A stretch of 64,000 bases of DNA from Bacteroidota bacterium (lineage in GTDB: Bacteria > Bacteroidota > Rhodothermia > Rhodothermales > UBA10348): positions 1 to 64,000 of the forward strand of contig JAJCYP010000110.1 in NCBI GenBank assembly GCA_029262855.1, in the 5' to 3' direction. Positions within the stretch are counted from its first letter, which is position 1. Every line of letters begins with the position of its first letter. The translations under genes were made by a program, and so were the position numbers. A model generated the notes under the pieces. The model made no database searches and was not told the DNA's origin. It worked only from the letters and a program-made list of their open reading frames with translations. This document shows, in pieces, positions 19,387-28,283 of this stretch.

Positions 19387-19770
19387 ATGGCTGAGTTAAC
19401 TGCCGGCGTGAGCTGGATCGCTGTCATAGGCGGTTTTGTCGCCTCCTTCCTTCTTGGCTGGCTCTGGTACGGACCTCTGTTCGGAAAACAGTGGGCCGAA
19501 GGCTGCGGCGTCGAGCTTGGAGATGGCAAAGACATGCCCGCCGGCGCGATGATCACGCAGGCCCTGGGTACGTTCTGCCTCGCCTGGCTCTGGGGTGTCA
19601 CGGCGGCTTCGATGGCGCTGTTGACCGCGATCCTCATCACGGTCACTGTCACGCTCTTCATCATCAGCAACGGCAAATACGTCAACAAGAGTGACAAGGC
19701 CATCATGATTGAAGCGTCCTACATTCTCGCGATGGGCGTCGTCATGTTCATCTTCCAGGCCATTTTCTAG
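19387..19770 (+). CDS. DUF1761-like membrane protein
   Basis: A 127-residue membrane protein with four predicted helices (about 9-31, 54-74, 76-95, 105-125). The early segment FLLGWLWYGPLFGKQWAEG, the polar loop and the later helices match the DUF1761 layout. The start is ATG 19387 with TTGAGG seven bases upstream. It follows gltD after 204 bp in which I see no gene or clear terminator, and the next gene begins nine bases after its stop, so the two small genes probably share a transcript. Function is unknown. Confidence 0.72.
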   Translation: MAELTAGVSWIAVIGGFVASFLLGWLWYGPLFGKQWAEGCGVELGDGKDMPAGAMITQALGTFCLAWLWGVTAASMALLTAILITVTVTLFIISNGKYVNKSDKAIMIEASYILAMGVVMFIFQAIF

Positions 19771-19779
19771 CGCTCGAAG

Positions 19780-20238
19780 ATGCTCCTTTGTACTCCCCGG
19801 TCGGCCTTCTCAAAACAGTTCTACGTCACTGGCGAGGGGGGAGCGCGCGGCGAGGTCGAGTTCAGGATAGCGACTGAGCAGGGTGCCATAGCCTGGGCCG
19901 GTACAACCTATGAAGTCCGGAAGCACGGCCCGGCAAGCGGATATTGGACGCTGGAAGACGGCGAGGAAATCCTGGCAGATGCCCGGAAGCTCTCCGTATT
20001 TCGCCGCAAGATCCTCATTGAGACGTCTGGCCTGAAGCTCGAACTGCTCCCGAGATCTTCCTTACGGAGGGCCTTTGACGTGCTGGAGAATGGGCAGGTG
20101 ATTGGTTCGATTGAGCCGGCGCACGCATTCACACGGCGCGCATTCCTGGAGTTCGGTCCAGCGGTGCCAGTCCACATCCAGTTGTTCTGCTTCTGGATGG
20201 TGGCGCTGCTCTGGAGGCGCGCGCGGCGCAACAGCTGA
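19780..20238 (+). CDS. Hypothetical protein, possibly tubby/LURP-like
   Basis: A 152-residue protein that begins nine bases after the upstream membrane gene. The N-terminal two thirds are beta-rich with repeated short strands (RGEVEFRIATEQG, WTLEDGEEILADARK, KLELLPRSSLRRAFDV), and the C-terminus has one hydrophobic segment (about 130-146) followed by WRRARRNS. The alternation of strands and a final hydrophobic helix recalls the phospholipid-scramblase/LURP-one fold, but the resemblance is by eye only and weak. Codon use looks like its neighbours. No function is assigned. Confidence 0.6.
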   Translation: MLLCTPRSAFSKQFYVTGEGGARGEVEFRIATEQGAIAWAGTTYEVRKHGPASGYWTLEDGEEILADARKLSVFRRKILIETSGLKLELLPRSSLRRAFDVLENGQVIGSIEPAHAFTRRAFLEFGPAVPVHIQLFCFWMVALLWRRARRNS

Positions 20239-20295
20239 AGCATCCCGGCAGGTACTATTCCGAGTATTCAGTACCATGGGTCAGACCCCGGTGCC

Positions 20296-20604
20296 ATGAA
20301 ACAGTTAACCCGAGCCGACGAAATGCTACTGGTCGCCATCCACTGCCTGGGTGAAGGCGCCTACAGTACCACCATTCTGGAGGAACTGAAAGACCGGGCC
20401 GACAAGAAAGTGACGGTCGGAAGCCTCTGGGTCTCCCTGGATGGGCTGGCTGAGCGCGGTTTTTTGCGCAAGAAGCCTCGTCCCGGCGATTCTGGCGGTC
20501 GGCCGAGAGTCTACTACGCGCTATCCCCCAAGGGTCGTCGGGCGCTCAAGCGATCGCGCGACATGCAGGCCCGCCTATGGGAAGGCGTTCCGTCACTCGA
20601 CTAA
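20296..20604 (+). CDS. PadR-family winged-helix regulator
   Basis: A 102-residue DNA-binding protein of the short PadR group. The winged helix runs from about residue 5 to 85: LLVAIHCLGEGAYSTTILEEL, a recognition region VTVGSLWVSLDGLAERGFL, then the wing with SGGRPRVYYALSPKGRRAL. It has little beyond the DNA-binding domain, as in PadR-s1 proteins. It starts 57 bp after the preceding hypothetical gene and ends at a TAA that abuts a candidate terminator. Its target is unknown; the arg operon starts 98 bp downstream. Confidence 0.82.
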   Translation: MKQLTRADEMLLVAIHCLGEGAYSTTILEELKDRADKKVTVGSLWVSLDGLAERGFLRKKPRPGDSGGRPRVYYALSPKGRRALKRSRDMQARLWEGVPSLD

Positions 20605-20638
20605 AAAAACGCTTCCGGGATCCTGATGGCGCGTTTTT
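20605..20638 (+). terminator. Candidate terminator between padR and argG
   Basis: AAAAACGC at 20605-20612 pairs with GCGTTTTT at 20631-20638 around an 18-base loop that can itself partly fold at GGGATCC. The right arm ends in a T run. It follows directly on the padR stop. The left arm also contains AACGCTTCC (20608-20616), identical to half of the gltB operator unit. Confidence 0.55.
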
Positions 20639-20702
20639 CACGTGGAGGCCGGCTCCACAGCGATGCTTCGGAGTAGTATTCCGCCACCCCCAGACCAGCA
20701 CC

Positions 20703-21929
20703 ATGAGCATTCTCCTAGCCTACAGCGGCGGCCTCGACACCTCATTCTGTGTCCCGTTTCTGAAGGAGCAGTTCGGTGAGCCCGTGATCACCGTGACCGT
20801 CAACACGGGCGGAGTCGCCCCGGACGAGGCCTCGGCCATTCACGCCCGATCACTCGAACTGGGGGCAGACAACCACATCCTGCTCGACGGTCGTCGGCGT
20901 CTCTTCGACGATCACTTGTCGTACCTCATTAAGGGCAATGTGCTGCGCGGCGGCGTGTACCCGCTTTGCGTGGGTCCGGAGCGCGTCGTTCAGGCACGGA
21001 TGATCGTCGAGGAGGCGCGCCGGCAGGGTGCCCGGGCGGTCGCACACGGATCGACAGGAGCAGGAAATGACCAGGTGCGCTTCGATGTGGCACTTCGGAT
21101 TCTGGCGGGCGATTTGGAGGTCATCACGCCCATTCGAGAACACGGCCTTTCTCGCGCGGATACCACGACCTACCTGAAGGAACGGGGCTTTGACGTGCCC
21201 GCTTCGACCACCACGTACTCCATCAATTCGGGCCTTTGGGGTACCACGATCGGAGGCCGCGAAACGCTCGATACCAGAGAGCCGGTGCCGGATGAAGCCT
21301 ACGGGACCACCTCGCCCGCGGAGGCGCCCGATCAGCCCCTGGACATGGTCCTGGCCTTCCGAGACGGCGTTCCCGTTTCTGTCAACGGCACCGCCCTGGA
21401 TCCCGTCTCGTTGGTGGAGCACCTCAACCGGGTCGGCGGCGAGCACGGCGTCGGTCGGGCCATCCACGTCGGAGACACCATCCTGGGAATCAAGGGACGG
21501 GTGGCGTTCGAGGCGCCGGCCGCAGCCATACTGATTGCCACGCACAGGGAGTTGGAAAAGGTAGTCCTCTCCAAATGGCAGCAATACCAGAAGAGCCACC
21601 TGGCTGATTTCTACGGGATGCTGCTCCACGAGGGTCAGTACTTTGATCCCGTCATGCGTGACATCGAGGCATTCATTGACCAGTCGCAGACGGTGGTGAC
21701 CGGCGAGGTCAGACTCCGCCTGTTCAAGGGTGGCATTCAGGTCTTCGGTTGCACGAGTCCGCACTCCATGTTCGACGCGAACGTGGCCACGTACGGGGAA
21801 ACGAACGAGCTCTGGGATGGGCGTGACGCGCGTGGCTTCGCCCGGATTGCCGCTGTGCACGCCCTCCTGGCCCGGACTGCCGGACCGGGCGTGTCCGAGG
21901 CTCAAGGGGCAGGCCAGCCCAACCCATGA
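20703..21929 (+). CDS. argG: Argininosuccinate synthase
   Basis: ATP-dependent condensation of citrulline with aspartate. I choose ATG 20703, which yields the canonical N-terminus SILLAYSGGLDTS (the ATP-pyrophosphatase P-loop); the open frame from 20577 adds 42 unrelated residues over the terminator. The 408-residue protein shows GSTGAGNDQVRFD near 118-130 and the citrulline/aspartate-binding YSINSGLWGTTIGG. It is the first gene of a seven-gene arginine operon followed by a D-aminoacylase gene; each successive stop overlaps the next start. It ends in ATGA shared with argC. Confidence 0.95.
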   Translation: MSILLAYSGGLDTSFCVPFLKEQFGEPVITVTVNTGGVAPDEASAIHARSLELGADNHILLDGRRRLFDDHLSYLIKGNVLRGGVYPLCVGPERVVQARMIVEEARRQGARAVAHGSTGAGNDQVRFDVALRILAGDLEVITPIREHGLSRADTTTYLKERGFDVPASTTTYSINSGLWGTTIGGRETLDTREPVPDEAYGTTSPAEAPDQPLDMVLAFRDGVPVSVNGTALDPVSLVEHLNRVGGEHGVGRAIHVGDTILGIKGRVAFEAPAAAILIATHRELEKVVLSKWQQYQKSHLADFYGMLLHEGQYFDPVMRDIEAFIDQSQTVVTGEVRLRLFKGGIQVFGCTSPHSMFDANVATYGETNELWDGRDARGFARIAAVHALLARTAGPGVSEAQGAGQPNP

Positions 21930-22960
21930 TTCTCCGCACCGCCATACTGCACGGCGCTGGCTACACCGGCCGCGAACTCGCCAGGCTGGTCTTGGGCCAT
22001 CCGCGTCTGAGTCTGGACATGGTCACCAGCCGGACGTTCGCCGGGCAGACGCTTTGGCATGTACACTCCGCGATGCGCGGTACGACCGAGCTCCAGTTTT
22101 CGACGCCAGACAGTTTTGACGTCGATTCGGCGGATGTCGTCTTCGTGGCTGCAGAGCATGGACAGGGTGCCGTGGCCGTAAAAGGCCTCGTGGATGCCGG
22201 CTTCGAGGGATACATCGTGGATCTCAGCGCAGACTTTCGCCTGCCCGATCCGGCCGACTACGAGGCCCGGTATGAGCGCGACCATCCCGCCCCGGAGCTG
22301 GCTGGGACGTTCCAGTACGGCATGGCCGATCTCAGGAGCCCATACCCGGCCGGGACCAGGCACATTGCCAATCCAGGCTGCTTCGCAACGGGCCTTGCGC
22401 TCAGCCTGACCCCAATCGCGAGGGCCGATGGGATGGTCAGGGCCGCCGTGACCGCGCTGACCGGAGCCTCGGGCTCAGGCGCGCGCGCCAAGGCCACGAC
22501 GCACTTTCCGGATCGGGAGGGGAATGTGCGAGCCTACCGGGTGTTCAACCATCAACATCAGGCCGAGTTGGCGCAGCTTTTCGGGCCCGACTCGCACGTG
22601 GATTTCGTTCCCGTGTCCGGCCCCTGGACGCGCGGCATTTGGGGCACCGCGCAGATCCAAGGGTCGACAGCCGATCTCGCAGAGGTATTCCAGGATGCGT
22701 ACGCCGACCGCCCTTTGGTGCGCCTCTGGCCTGACCGGTTGCCCGAACTGAAATGGTCTGTGGGAACGCCGTATTGCGATATTGGCTGGGTTATCAAGGG
22801 TGAGTCCGCCGTGGTCGGATTCGGCCTGGACAATCTCCTCAAGGGAGCCGCGTCGCAGGCCATCCACAATCTGAACCTGGTCGCCGGGTGGCGGGAGACC
22901 GCCGGGCTCGTCCCGGCTGCCGCGGACAGGGCACCCGCCAACAATCCCCAGCCAGCGTGA
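21926..22960 (+). CDS. argC: N-acetyl-gamma-glutamyl-phosphate reductase
   Basis: NADPH-dependent reduction of N-acetylglutamyl phosphate to the semialdehyde. The 344-residue protein has the Rossmann start ILHGAGYTGRELARL, the AEHGQGAV loop, the catalytic cysteine in NPGCFATG (about residue 152), and GASGSGARAK. The family's C-terminal KGAASQAIHNLN is intact. ATG 21926 overlaps argG's stop by four bases; the stop overlaps the GTG of argD. The last ~20 residues after the conserved end are low-complexity and Ala/Pro-rich. Confidence 0.95.
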   Translation: MILRTAILHGAGYTGRELARLVLGHPRLSLDMVTSRTFAGQTLWHVHSAMRGTTELQFSTPDSFDVDSADVVFVAAEHGQGAVAVKGLVDAGFEGYIVDLSADFRLPDPADYEARYERDHPAPELAGTFQYGMADLRSPYPAGTRHIANPGCFATGLALSLTPIARADGMVRAAVTALTGASGSGARAKATTHFPDREGNVRAYRVFNHQHQAELAQLFGPDSHVDFVPVSGPWTRGIWGTAQIQGSTADLAEVFQDAYADRPLVRLWPDRLPELKWSVGTPYCDIGWVIKGESAVVGFGLDNLLKGAASQAIHNLNLVAGWRETAGLVPAAADRAPANNPQPA

Positions 22961-24132
22961 CGCACACCGACATAGTCCAACTGGAGGAGCGGTTCCAGAT
23001 CAGGACCTACCGCAAGAAGCCCATCGCTGTTGTTCGGGGGGAGGGGTGCTGGATCTGGGACGCCGCAGACAAACGCTACCTGGACCTGTACGGCGGACAC
23101 TGCGTGACGCTTCTGGGCCACAATCACCCGGGGGTGACGGCAGCGCTAAAGGCCCAGTTGGACCAGCTGACGTTCTATTCCAACGCCGTCTACAGCCCCG
23201 TCCGTGCCCGGGCCGCCGAAGCGCTGGCCAGTCTGGCCCCCGTCGGAATGCGCAATGTGTTCTTTTGCAGCACCGGCACGGAGGCGAACGAGACGGCGCT
23301 GAAGCTGGCCCGCAAAACCACCGGCCGAACCGAAATGCTCGCCATGGAGGGCGGCTTCCACGGCCGGACCATCGGAAGCCTGTCGGTCACACACGGGAAG
23401 TACCGGGAGCCCTACAAGGACGTGATGGGACCGACGACCTTCGTCCCATTTGGCGATGCGCGTCCAGCCCTTTCCGCACTCCGGAAGGGAGCCTACGCCG
23501 GCCTGATCATCGAGCCCATTCAGAGCATGGCCGGGATGGCAGAGTCCACGGCCGGCTATTTTCGACTTCTTCGAGAGGCCTGCAATGATGCGGGGACGGC
23601 CCTGATTTTCGACGAGATACAGACCGGGGTCGGAAGAACCGGCACCTTCTCCATCTCCGAGCGCTATGGCGTTCTCCCCGATCTGATCACGATGGCCAAG
23701 AGCCTCGGCAACGGCGTGCCGGTCGGGGCTGTGCTGGTCTCCGATGCCATCGCAGGCACGGTCCGCTACGGTGACCAGGGCACAACATTTGGCGGCGGGA
23801 TGCTGGCGATGGCCGCGGTTGAGGCCACGCTCGCAGCCATCCGGGACGACGATATCATGGAGAAGGCACGGCGTATTGAAGTGACGATTCGCCATCGCCT
23901 TGGACCCAAGATCAAGGAAATTCGGGGCGGTGGATGCCTGCTGGGACTGGATCTTGGATTTCCGGTTGCCCCTGTTGTATCGGCGCTGCTTCAGGACGGG
24001 ATCATTGTCGCAGGCTCCAATCATCCCAACGTCATTCGGGTCATGCCGCCGGCCATCACTCCGCTGGATGAGATCGAGAACTTCACCGACATCCTGGAAT
24101 CCTGCATGCGTGAGGCGCCGGGCGTCGCGTGA
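22957..24132 (+). CDS. argD: Acetylornithine aminotransferase
   Basis: PLP enzyme converting N-acetylglutamate semialdehyde to N-acetylornithine. The start is GTG 22957 in a GTGA overlap with argC, giving THTDIVQLEERFQIRTY; the longer frame from 22888 overlaps argC heavily. The 391-residue protein has STGTEANETALKLAR near 105-119, the cofactor-binding FDEIQTGVGRTG near 218-229 and the PLP lysine in MAKSLGNG (Lys248). Class III aminotransferases differ in substrate, but the arg operon fixes the likely role. It could also accept succinylated substrate in the Bacteroidota pathway. Confidence 0.92.
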   Translation: MTHTDIVQLEERFQIRTYRKKPIAVVRGEGCWIWDAADKRYLDLYGGHCVTLLGHNHPGVTAALKAQLDQLTFYSNAVYSPVRARAAEALASLAPVGMRNVFFCSTGTEANETALKLARKTTGRTEMLAMEGGFHGRTIGSLSVTHGKYREPYKDVMGPTTFVPFGDARPALSALRKGAYAGLIIEPIQSMAGMAESTAGYFRLLREACNDAGTALIFDEIQTGVGRTGTFSISERYGVLPDLITMAKSLGNGVPVGAVLVSDAIAGTVRYGDQGTTFGGGMLAMAAVEATLAAIRDDDIMEKARRIEVTIRHRLGPKIKEIRGGGCLLGLDLGFPVAPVVSALLQDGIIVAGSNHPNVIRVMPPAITPLDEIENFTDILESCMREAPGVA

Positions 24133-25121
24133 ACAATCTGATCGACTGGCACCTGGAATCAGACGCTGTCTGGCAAGCCTGCATAGAGCTGGCGCAGCGA
24201 TTCGCGGCCGATCGTACGCTGGGTCAGGACCAGGCCAAGGGACGAAGTCTGGCGCTGCTCTTCTTCAACCCATCGCTTCGCACCCGGACCTCCATGGAGA
24301 TCGCCGCCGCTCGATTGGGAGCCCACAGCAGTGTCATCGTCCCGGGGCAGGGCACGTGGGGGTTCGCCTGGGAGGACGGCACGGTGATGGACGGGGGAGA
24401 GGCCGAACACATCCACGATGCGGCAGGCGTTCTCTCCCAGTACTTCGATGCGATTGGCGTCCGGCTTTTTGCATCGCTGACCAGTCGGGAAGCGGATCGG
24501 GAGGAACGGCACCTCAAACGATTCGAGCGCGCCGCGCAGGTCCCCGTCGTCAATCTGGAGTCCGCCTACTACCATCCCTGCCAGGCGCTGGCCGACGCCG
24601 CCTGCATCACCGAGCGATTCGACGGGAATCCGGCGGGGAAGAAGTTCGTCCTCACATGGGCCTATCACCCCAGGGCCCTGCCGACCGCGGTGCCGAACTC
24701 CGCCCTCCTGGCCGCCGCGCGCTTGGGGATGGACGTGACCGTCGCGGCGCCGGAGGGATTTGAACTGGATCCGGCGGTTCTGGATATGGCAGGGTCCGGA
24801 GTATCCGTGTCTCGCGGCATGGACGAGGCCCTGGATGGAGCCGATGTCGTTTACGCCAAGTCGTGGTCGGGATCCATGGTCTACCACCTACCGGAGGCCG
24901 AGGCTGCGGCGCGAGCGCTACACAGCGACTGGCGCGTAACGGCCGACCGGATGCGGCGAACTCGTGACGGCGCCTTCATGCACTGCCTTCCGGTGCGCCG
25001 CGGCGTCGTCGTGGACGATGCCGTGTTGGACGGACCGCAGGCCCTCCATCTTCGGCAGGCCGCCTATCGACTCTTTGCCCAGCAGGCCATCCTCAGCAAG
25101 ATCTGGGACCTGCCGCTATGA
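24129..25121 (+). CDS. argF': N-acetylornithine (or N-succinylornithine) carbamoyltransferase
   Basis: Carbamoylates acylated ornithine instead of free ornithine, so citrulline is made by deacylating acylcitrulline. The 330-residue protein has the carbamoyl-phosphate motif FFNPSLRTRTSME (45-57), YHPCQALADA, the family-specific LTWAYHPRALPTAVPNS and the late HCLPVRRG. These match acetylornithine carbamoyltransferases, not classical ArgF. Residue 92, in the GEAEHIHD segment, is Ala; as I recall this position is Glu in characterised acetyl enzymes and Pro in succinyl enzymes, so acyl preference is open. ATGA overlaps on both sides tie it to argD and argB. Confidence 0.88.
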   Translation: MNNLIDWHLESDAVWQACIELAQRFAADRTLGQDQAKGRSLALLFFNPSLRTRTSMEIAAARLGAHSSVIVPGQGTWGFAWEDGTVMDGGEAEHIHDAAGVLSQYFDAIGVRLFASLTSREADREERHLKRFERAAQVPVVNLESAYYHPCQALADAACITERFDGNPAGKKFVLTWAYHPRALPTAVPNSALLAAARLGMDVTVAAPEGFELDPAVLDMAGSGVSVSRGMDEALDGADVVYAKSWSGSMVYHLPEAEAAARALHSDWRVTADRMRRTRDGAFMHCLPVRRGVVVDDAVLDGPQALHLRQAAYRLFAQQAILSKIWDLPL

Positions 25122-25894
25122 GGCCGGTTTGCGTCATCAAGATTGGCGGGGGACTCGTGAACGGGTTGTCCCGCTTCTGGCCTGCGCTCCGCGAGATGAT
25201 GGCGGACACCGACGTAGTTCTGGTCCACGGCGGCGGGCCGCAGGCCACCGAGATGGCCCGTCGGCTGGGACACGAACCCGAGATTGTCCAGGGAAGGCGG
25301 GTGACCTCGGATCTGGATCTGGACATCGTGCGATGGACGATGCGCGGCGAAATCAATCTCGCCCTCTCAGCACAAGCGCAGGGGGCCGACCTGAGGGCTG
25401 TAGGCCTTGCCGGTGCCGATGGGGGCTTGCTGCGGGTCGCGAAGCGCCCGCCGTGGATCATTGAGGGGCGGTCGGTGGATTTCGGATGGGTCGGCGACGT
25501 GGTTTCGGTCCAGCCGGAGATCCTGCGCACCCTCCTGGGCGCCGGGTTTCTCCCGGTGGTTGCTCCCATCGGCATCGATGAAGCGGGGCAGGTCTACAAC
25601 GTGAATGCCGACACCGTCGCGGTGGCCATCGCCCGTGAGCTGCGTGCAGTCGAACTCCTGCTGGTAACCGAGTCGGGTGGCCTGAGGACCGGTCCCGGAC
25701 CTTTCGACAAGCGAATCCAGACCTGCAATCAGAAGATGTTCGACGAGGGGGTCGATGCCGGCTGGATCGAGGGGGGGATGCGCGTCAAGATTCAACTGGC
25801 GCTCGAGGCAATCGCCGGCGGTGTCAAGGACGTCTGGGTCGCCGGAGCGGGTGATATTACCGACCGCGCCAACGCGACCCATATCACGGCATGA
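25118..25894 (+). CDS. argB: N-acetylglutamate kinase
   Basis: Phosphorylates N-acetylglutamate (or a succinyl analogue). The 258-residue amino-acid-kinase protein has IKIGGGLVNG near the N-terminus, LVHGGGPQATEMARRLG near 36-52, the NVNADTVAVAIARELRA segment and a C-terminal GGMRVKIQLALEAIAGGV. Size is that of the compact, non-hexameric enzymes, without the N-terminal helix linked to arginine inhibition, so direct feedback is doubtful. A LysZ-type aminoadipate kinase is the alternative by fold, made unlikely by the operon. Overlaps argF' and argE by ATGA. Confidence 0.9.
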   Translation: MRPVCVIKIGGGLVNGLSRFWPALREMMADTDVVLVHGGGPQATEMARRLGHEPEIVQGRRVTSDLDLDIVRWTMRGEINLALSAQAQGADLRAVGLAGADGGLLRVAKRPPWIIEGRSVDFGWVGDVVSVQPEILRTLLGAGFLPVVAPIGIDEAGQVYNVNADTVAVAIARELRAVELLLVTESGGLRTGPGPFDKRIQTCNQKMFDEGVDAGWIEGGMRVKIQLALEAIAGGVKDVWVAGAGDITDRANATHITA

Positions 25895-26967
25895 AGCAAC
25901 CAGGTCAACCCCTAGCGGTGCGCACCATTCTGGAGCGGCTGGTCTCGATCGAGTCGCCCAGTGGGTCCGAGGGAGCGGCGGCCGATGCGCTGTCCGCGAT
26001 AGTCGAAGAGGCCGGATTGTCGGTGGAACGATTCGACAACAACGTCTGGTTTTCGATTGGGAGGGGTCCCAAAACCCTGCTCCTGAATTCGCACCTGGAC
26101 ATCGTCCCGGCCTCGGAGGGTCATCCGTATCCGCCGTTTGAGGCCACTATTGTGGACGGATGGCTCTATGGACGGGGAGCCGTCGACGCAAAGGGGAGTG
26201 TCGCCTCGATGACTGCGGCCGTCCTTCGTCTCCACGCCGAAGGGTGGAGCCCCGAGGGAGGGCGGGTCGTCGTTGCCTTCACCGCCTGCGAGGAGAGTGG
26301 TTGGCCCTACAATGGCCTGGAAGTCACCCGGCCACACCTGCCGCCCATCTCAGCGGCCATAGTCGGCGAGCCCACGGATCTCGAACCCTGCGTGGCGCAA
26401 AAGGGCGTCCTGATCCTCCGCCTGGACGCCAAGGGAAAGAGCGCGCACGCAGCGCGACCTCACCTAGGTGAGAACGCGGTAGTCACGGCATCCCGGGACG
26501 TGGTTCGACTCGCGGAATTCCAGCCGGATCGGGTTCATGCGGCACTGGGCCTGGTGACCGTAACCCCGACGGTAATGAACGGTGGTACGGCGAGGAACGT
26601 GATTCCTGACCTCTGCTCGGTGCACGTTGATGTGCGATCGACGCCGGCCTACACACACGACGAGTTGGTCGCACTGGTTCGGGCTCAGGTAGAGTCCGAC
26701 GTGGTGGTCCATTCGGACCGTCTGATCCCGGTAGATACGTCGCCGGACGAGGCGATTGTCCGGGCCGCCGTCGCAGCTTCAGGAGGGCGCCCGTTCGGGT
26801 CCCCGACCGCCTCGGACTGGATCTTTCTGAGCGATGTCCCAACGGTCAAGATGGGACCGGGCTCGAGCGACCTCTCCCACACGGCCGGCGAGCGTCTGAA
26901 CCTGGCAGAACTGGACCGGGCCGTGGATGTCTATCACAACACCATCCTCCACTACTTTGGGGCATGA
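25891..26967 (+). CDS. argE: M20-family N-acetylornithine/N-acetylcitrulline deacetylase
   Basis: Zinc amidohydrolase expected to remove the acyl group from acylcitrulline in this pathway. The 358-residue protein has the M20 metal and catalytic residues: SHLDIVP (His68, Asp70), GAVDAKG (Asp99), ACEESG (Glu134/Glu135) and VGEPTD, plus the dimerisation domain starting near 170 with KGKSAHAARP. The order argF'-argB-argE-argH with ATGA overlaps places it right where acyl removal is needed before ArgG. Substrate specificity (acetyl or succinyl; ornithine or citrulline) is inferred from neighbours. Confidence 0.88.
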   Translation: MKQPGQPLAVRTILERLVSIESPSGSEGAAADALSAIVEEAGLSVERFDNNVWFSIGRGPKTLLLNSHLDIVPASEGHPYPPFEATIVDGWLYGRGAVDAKGSVASMTAAVLRLHAEGWSPEGGRVVVAFTACEESGWPYNGLEVTRPHLPPISAAIVGEPTDLEPCVAQKGVLILRLDAKGKSAHAARPHLGENAVVTASRDVVRLAEFQPDRVHAALGLVTVTPTVMNGGTARNVIPDLCSVHVDVRSTPAYTHDELVALVRAQVESDVVVHSDRLIPVDTSPDEAIVRAAVAASGGRPFGSPTASDWIFLSDVPTVKMGPGSSDLSHTAGERLNLAELDRAVDVYHNTILHYFGA

Positions 26968-28283
26968 GCGGCAAGGGACCCATATGGAAGAAGAGCGGCG
27001 TCAGGACCGAAGACTGGGTGACGCGCTTCACGGTCGGCGACGACTATCTCTGGGATCAGCTGCTTCTTCCGTTTGATTTGGTGGCGTCCGAAGCCCATGC
27101 CTGGGGCCTGGCGGAAATCGGCCTGTTGAGTCAGGCCGAGTTCCAGGCGTTGGCCGGAGCGCTGGACACGCTACGGGAATTGCACCTGAAGGGCGAACTC
27201 ACCGTAACTCCGGAAGACGAAGACTGTCATACCGTTATTGAGCGGCGCCTGATTGAGATCACCGGAGACGCCGGCCGGAAGATCCACACCGGGCGGTCCC
27301 GGAATGACCAGGTCCTGGCGGCCCTGCGTCTGTTCCTCCGGGATCGAATGGAAACCGTGGGCGCCAGAACCCTGGAATTTGGCAGTCGATTGTGCCATCT
27401 GGCCGCGCGCCATCCCGACACGTTCCTTCCCGGCTACACGCACATGCAGCGGGCCATGCCCTCCAGCGTTTCGCTCTGGGCCTTGGGGTATGCGGAACTG
27501 GTGGGTGATGACCTGGAGATACTCGGTCAAGCTCGGCGCCGAATAAACGCCTCGCCGCTTGGATCTGCAGCCGGGTATGGTGTCCCCCACCTTGAGCTTC
27601 CCCGACAGGCAGTAGCAGACCGCCTCGGATTCGAGACCCTCCAGAAGCACGCTACGACGGCGCAGTTGAGCCGGGGAAAGATCGAGTCGGCGGTCGTTCA
27701 TGCGATGGTTCAGGTGGCCGGCACGGTCAACCGACTGGCCTCTGATCTGGTGCTCTACAACACGGCGGAGTTTGGATTCGTCACGCTTCCGGTAGAGTTC
27801 AGCACGGGCAGTTCGATCATGCCCCAGAAGAAGAACCCGGACGTGCTGGAACTCGCAAGAGGCACCTACCACCGTATTGTTGCCGAACTGCATCTCCTGC
27901 TTACGCTGCCGGCGAACCTGTCGTCCGGCTACCACAGGGATCTTCAGTTGACCAAGGAAGCGGTAATGCGCGCCGTCCTCAAGACCGAGGACTTGCTTCA
28001 GGCCATCAACGCGCTCCTGCCCGGAGTGACGTTCCAGGCCGAGGCGGCCCGGGCAGCCGACGCTCCAGCCCTGCACGCCACGGCCGCTGCGCTCAAGAAG
28101 GTTCGCGATGGCATGGCATTTCGGGATGCCTATCGTGAAGTGGCCGCAGATCAGGGCCTCTGGGCGGCCGCCCAGCAAGAGGCCGCCGCGCGGCAAGAAG
28201 CCGCCGCCGAGACCCACGCGTCGGATGCCCAACATGTAGAGGAAATGCTGCAGTTCCTCCACGCCCGCGGCGCCTGGCTGTGA
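26964..28283 (+). CDS. argH: Argininosuccinate lyase
   Basis: Splits argininosuccinate to arginine and fumarate. The 439-residue protein carries the fumarase/aspartase superfamily signature GSSIMPQKKNPDVLELARG, the TGRSRNDQVLAALRLFLRD segment near 108-126 and GYTHMQRAMPSS. ATG 26964 overlaps argE's stop. The C-terminus after KVRDGMAFRDAYREV is Ala/Gln/Glu-rich (about 400-425), probably a variable tail. Its stop overlaps the GTG of the downstream deacylase gene, so that gene is translated with the arginine operon. Confidence 0.94.
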   Translation: MSGKGPIWKKSGVRTEDWVTRFTVGDDYLWDQLLLPFDLVASEAHAWGLAEIGLLSQAEFQALAGALDTLRELHLKGELTVTPEDEDCHTVIERRLIEITGDAGRKIHTGRSRNDQVLAALRLFLRDRMETVGARTLEFGSRLCHLAARHPDTFLPGYTHMQRAMPSSVSLWALGYAELVGDDLEILGQARRRINASPLGSAAGYGVPHLELPRQAVADRLGFETLQKHATTAQLSRGKIESAVVHAMVQVAGTVNRLASDLVLYNTAEFGFVTLPVEFSTGSSIMPQKKNPDVLELARGTYHRIVAELHLLLTLPANLSSGYHRDLQLTKEAVMRAVLKTEDLLQAINALLPGVTFQAEAARAADAPALHATAAALKKVRDGMAFRDAYREVAADQGLWAAAQQEAAARQEAAAETHASDAQHVEEMLQFLHARGAWL

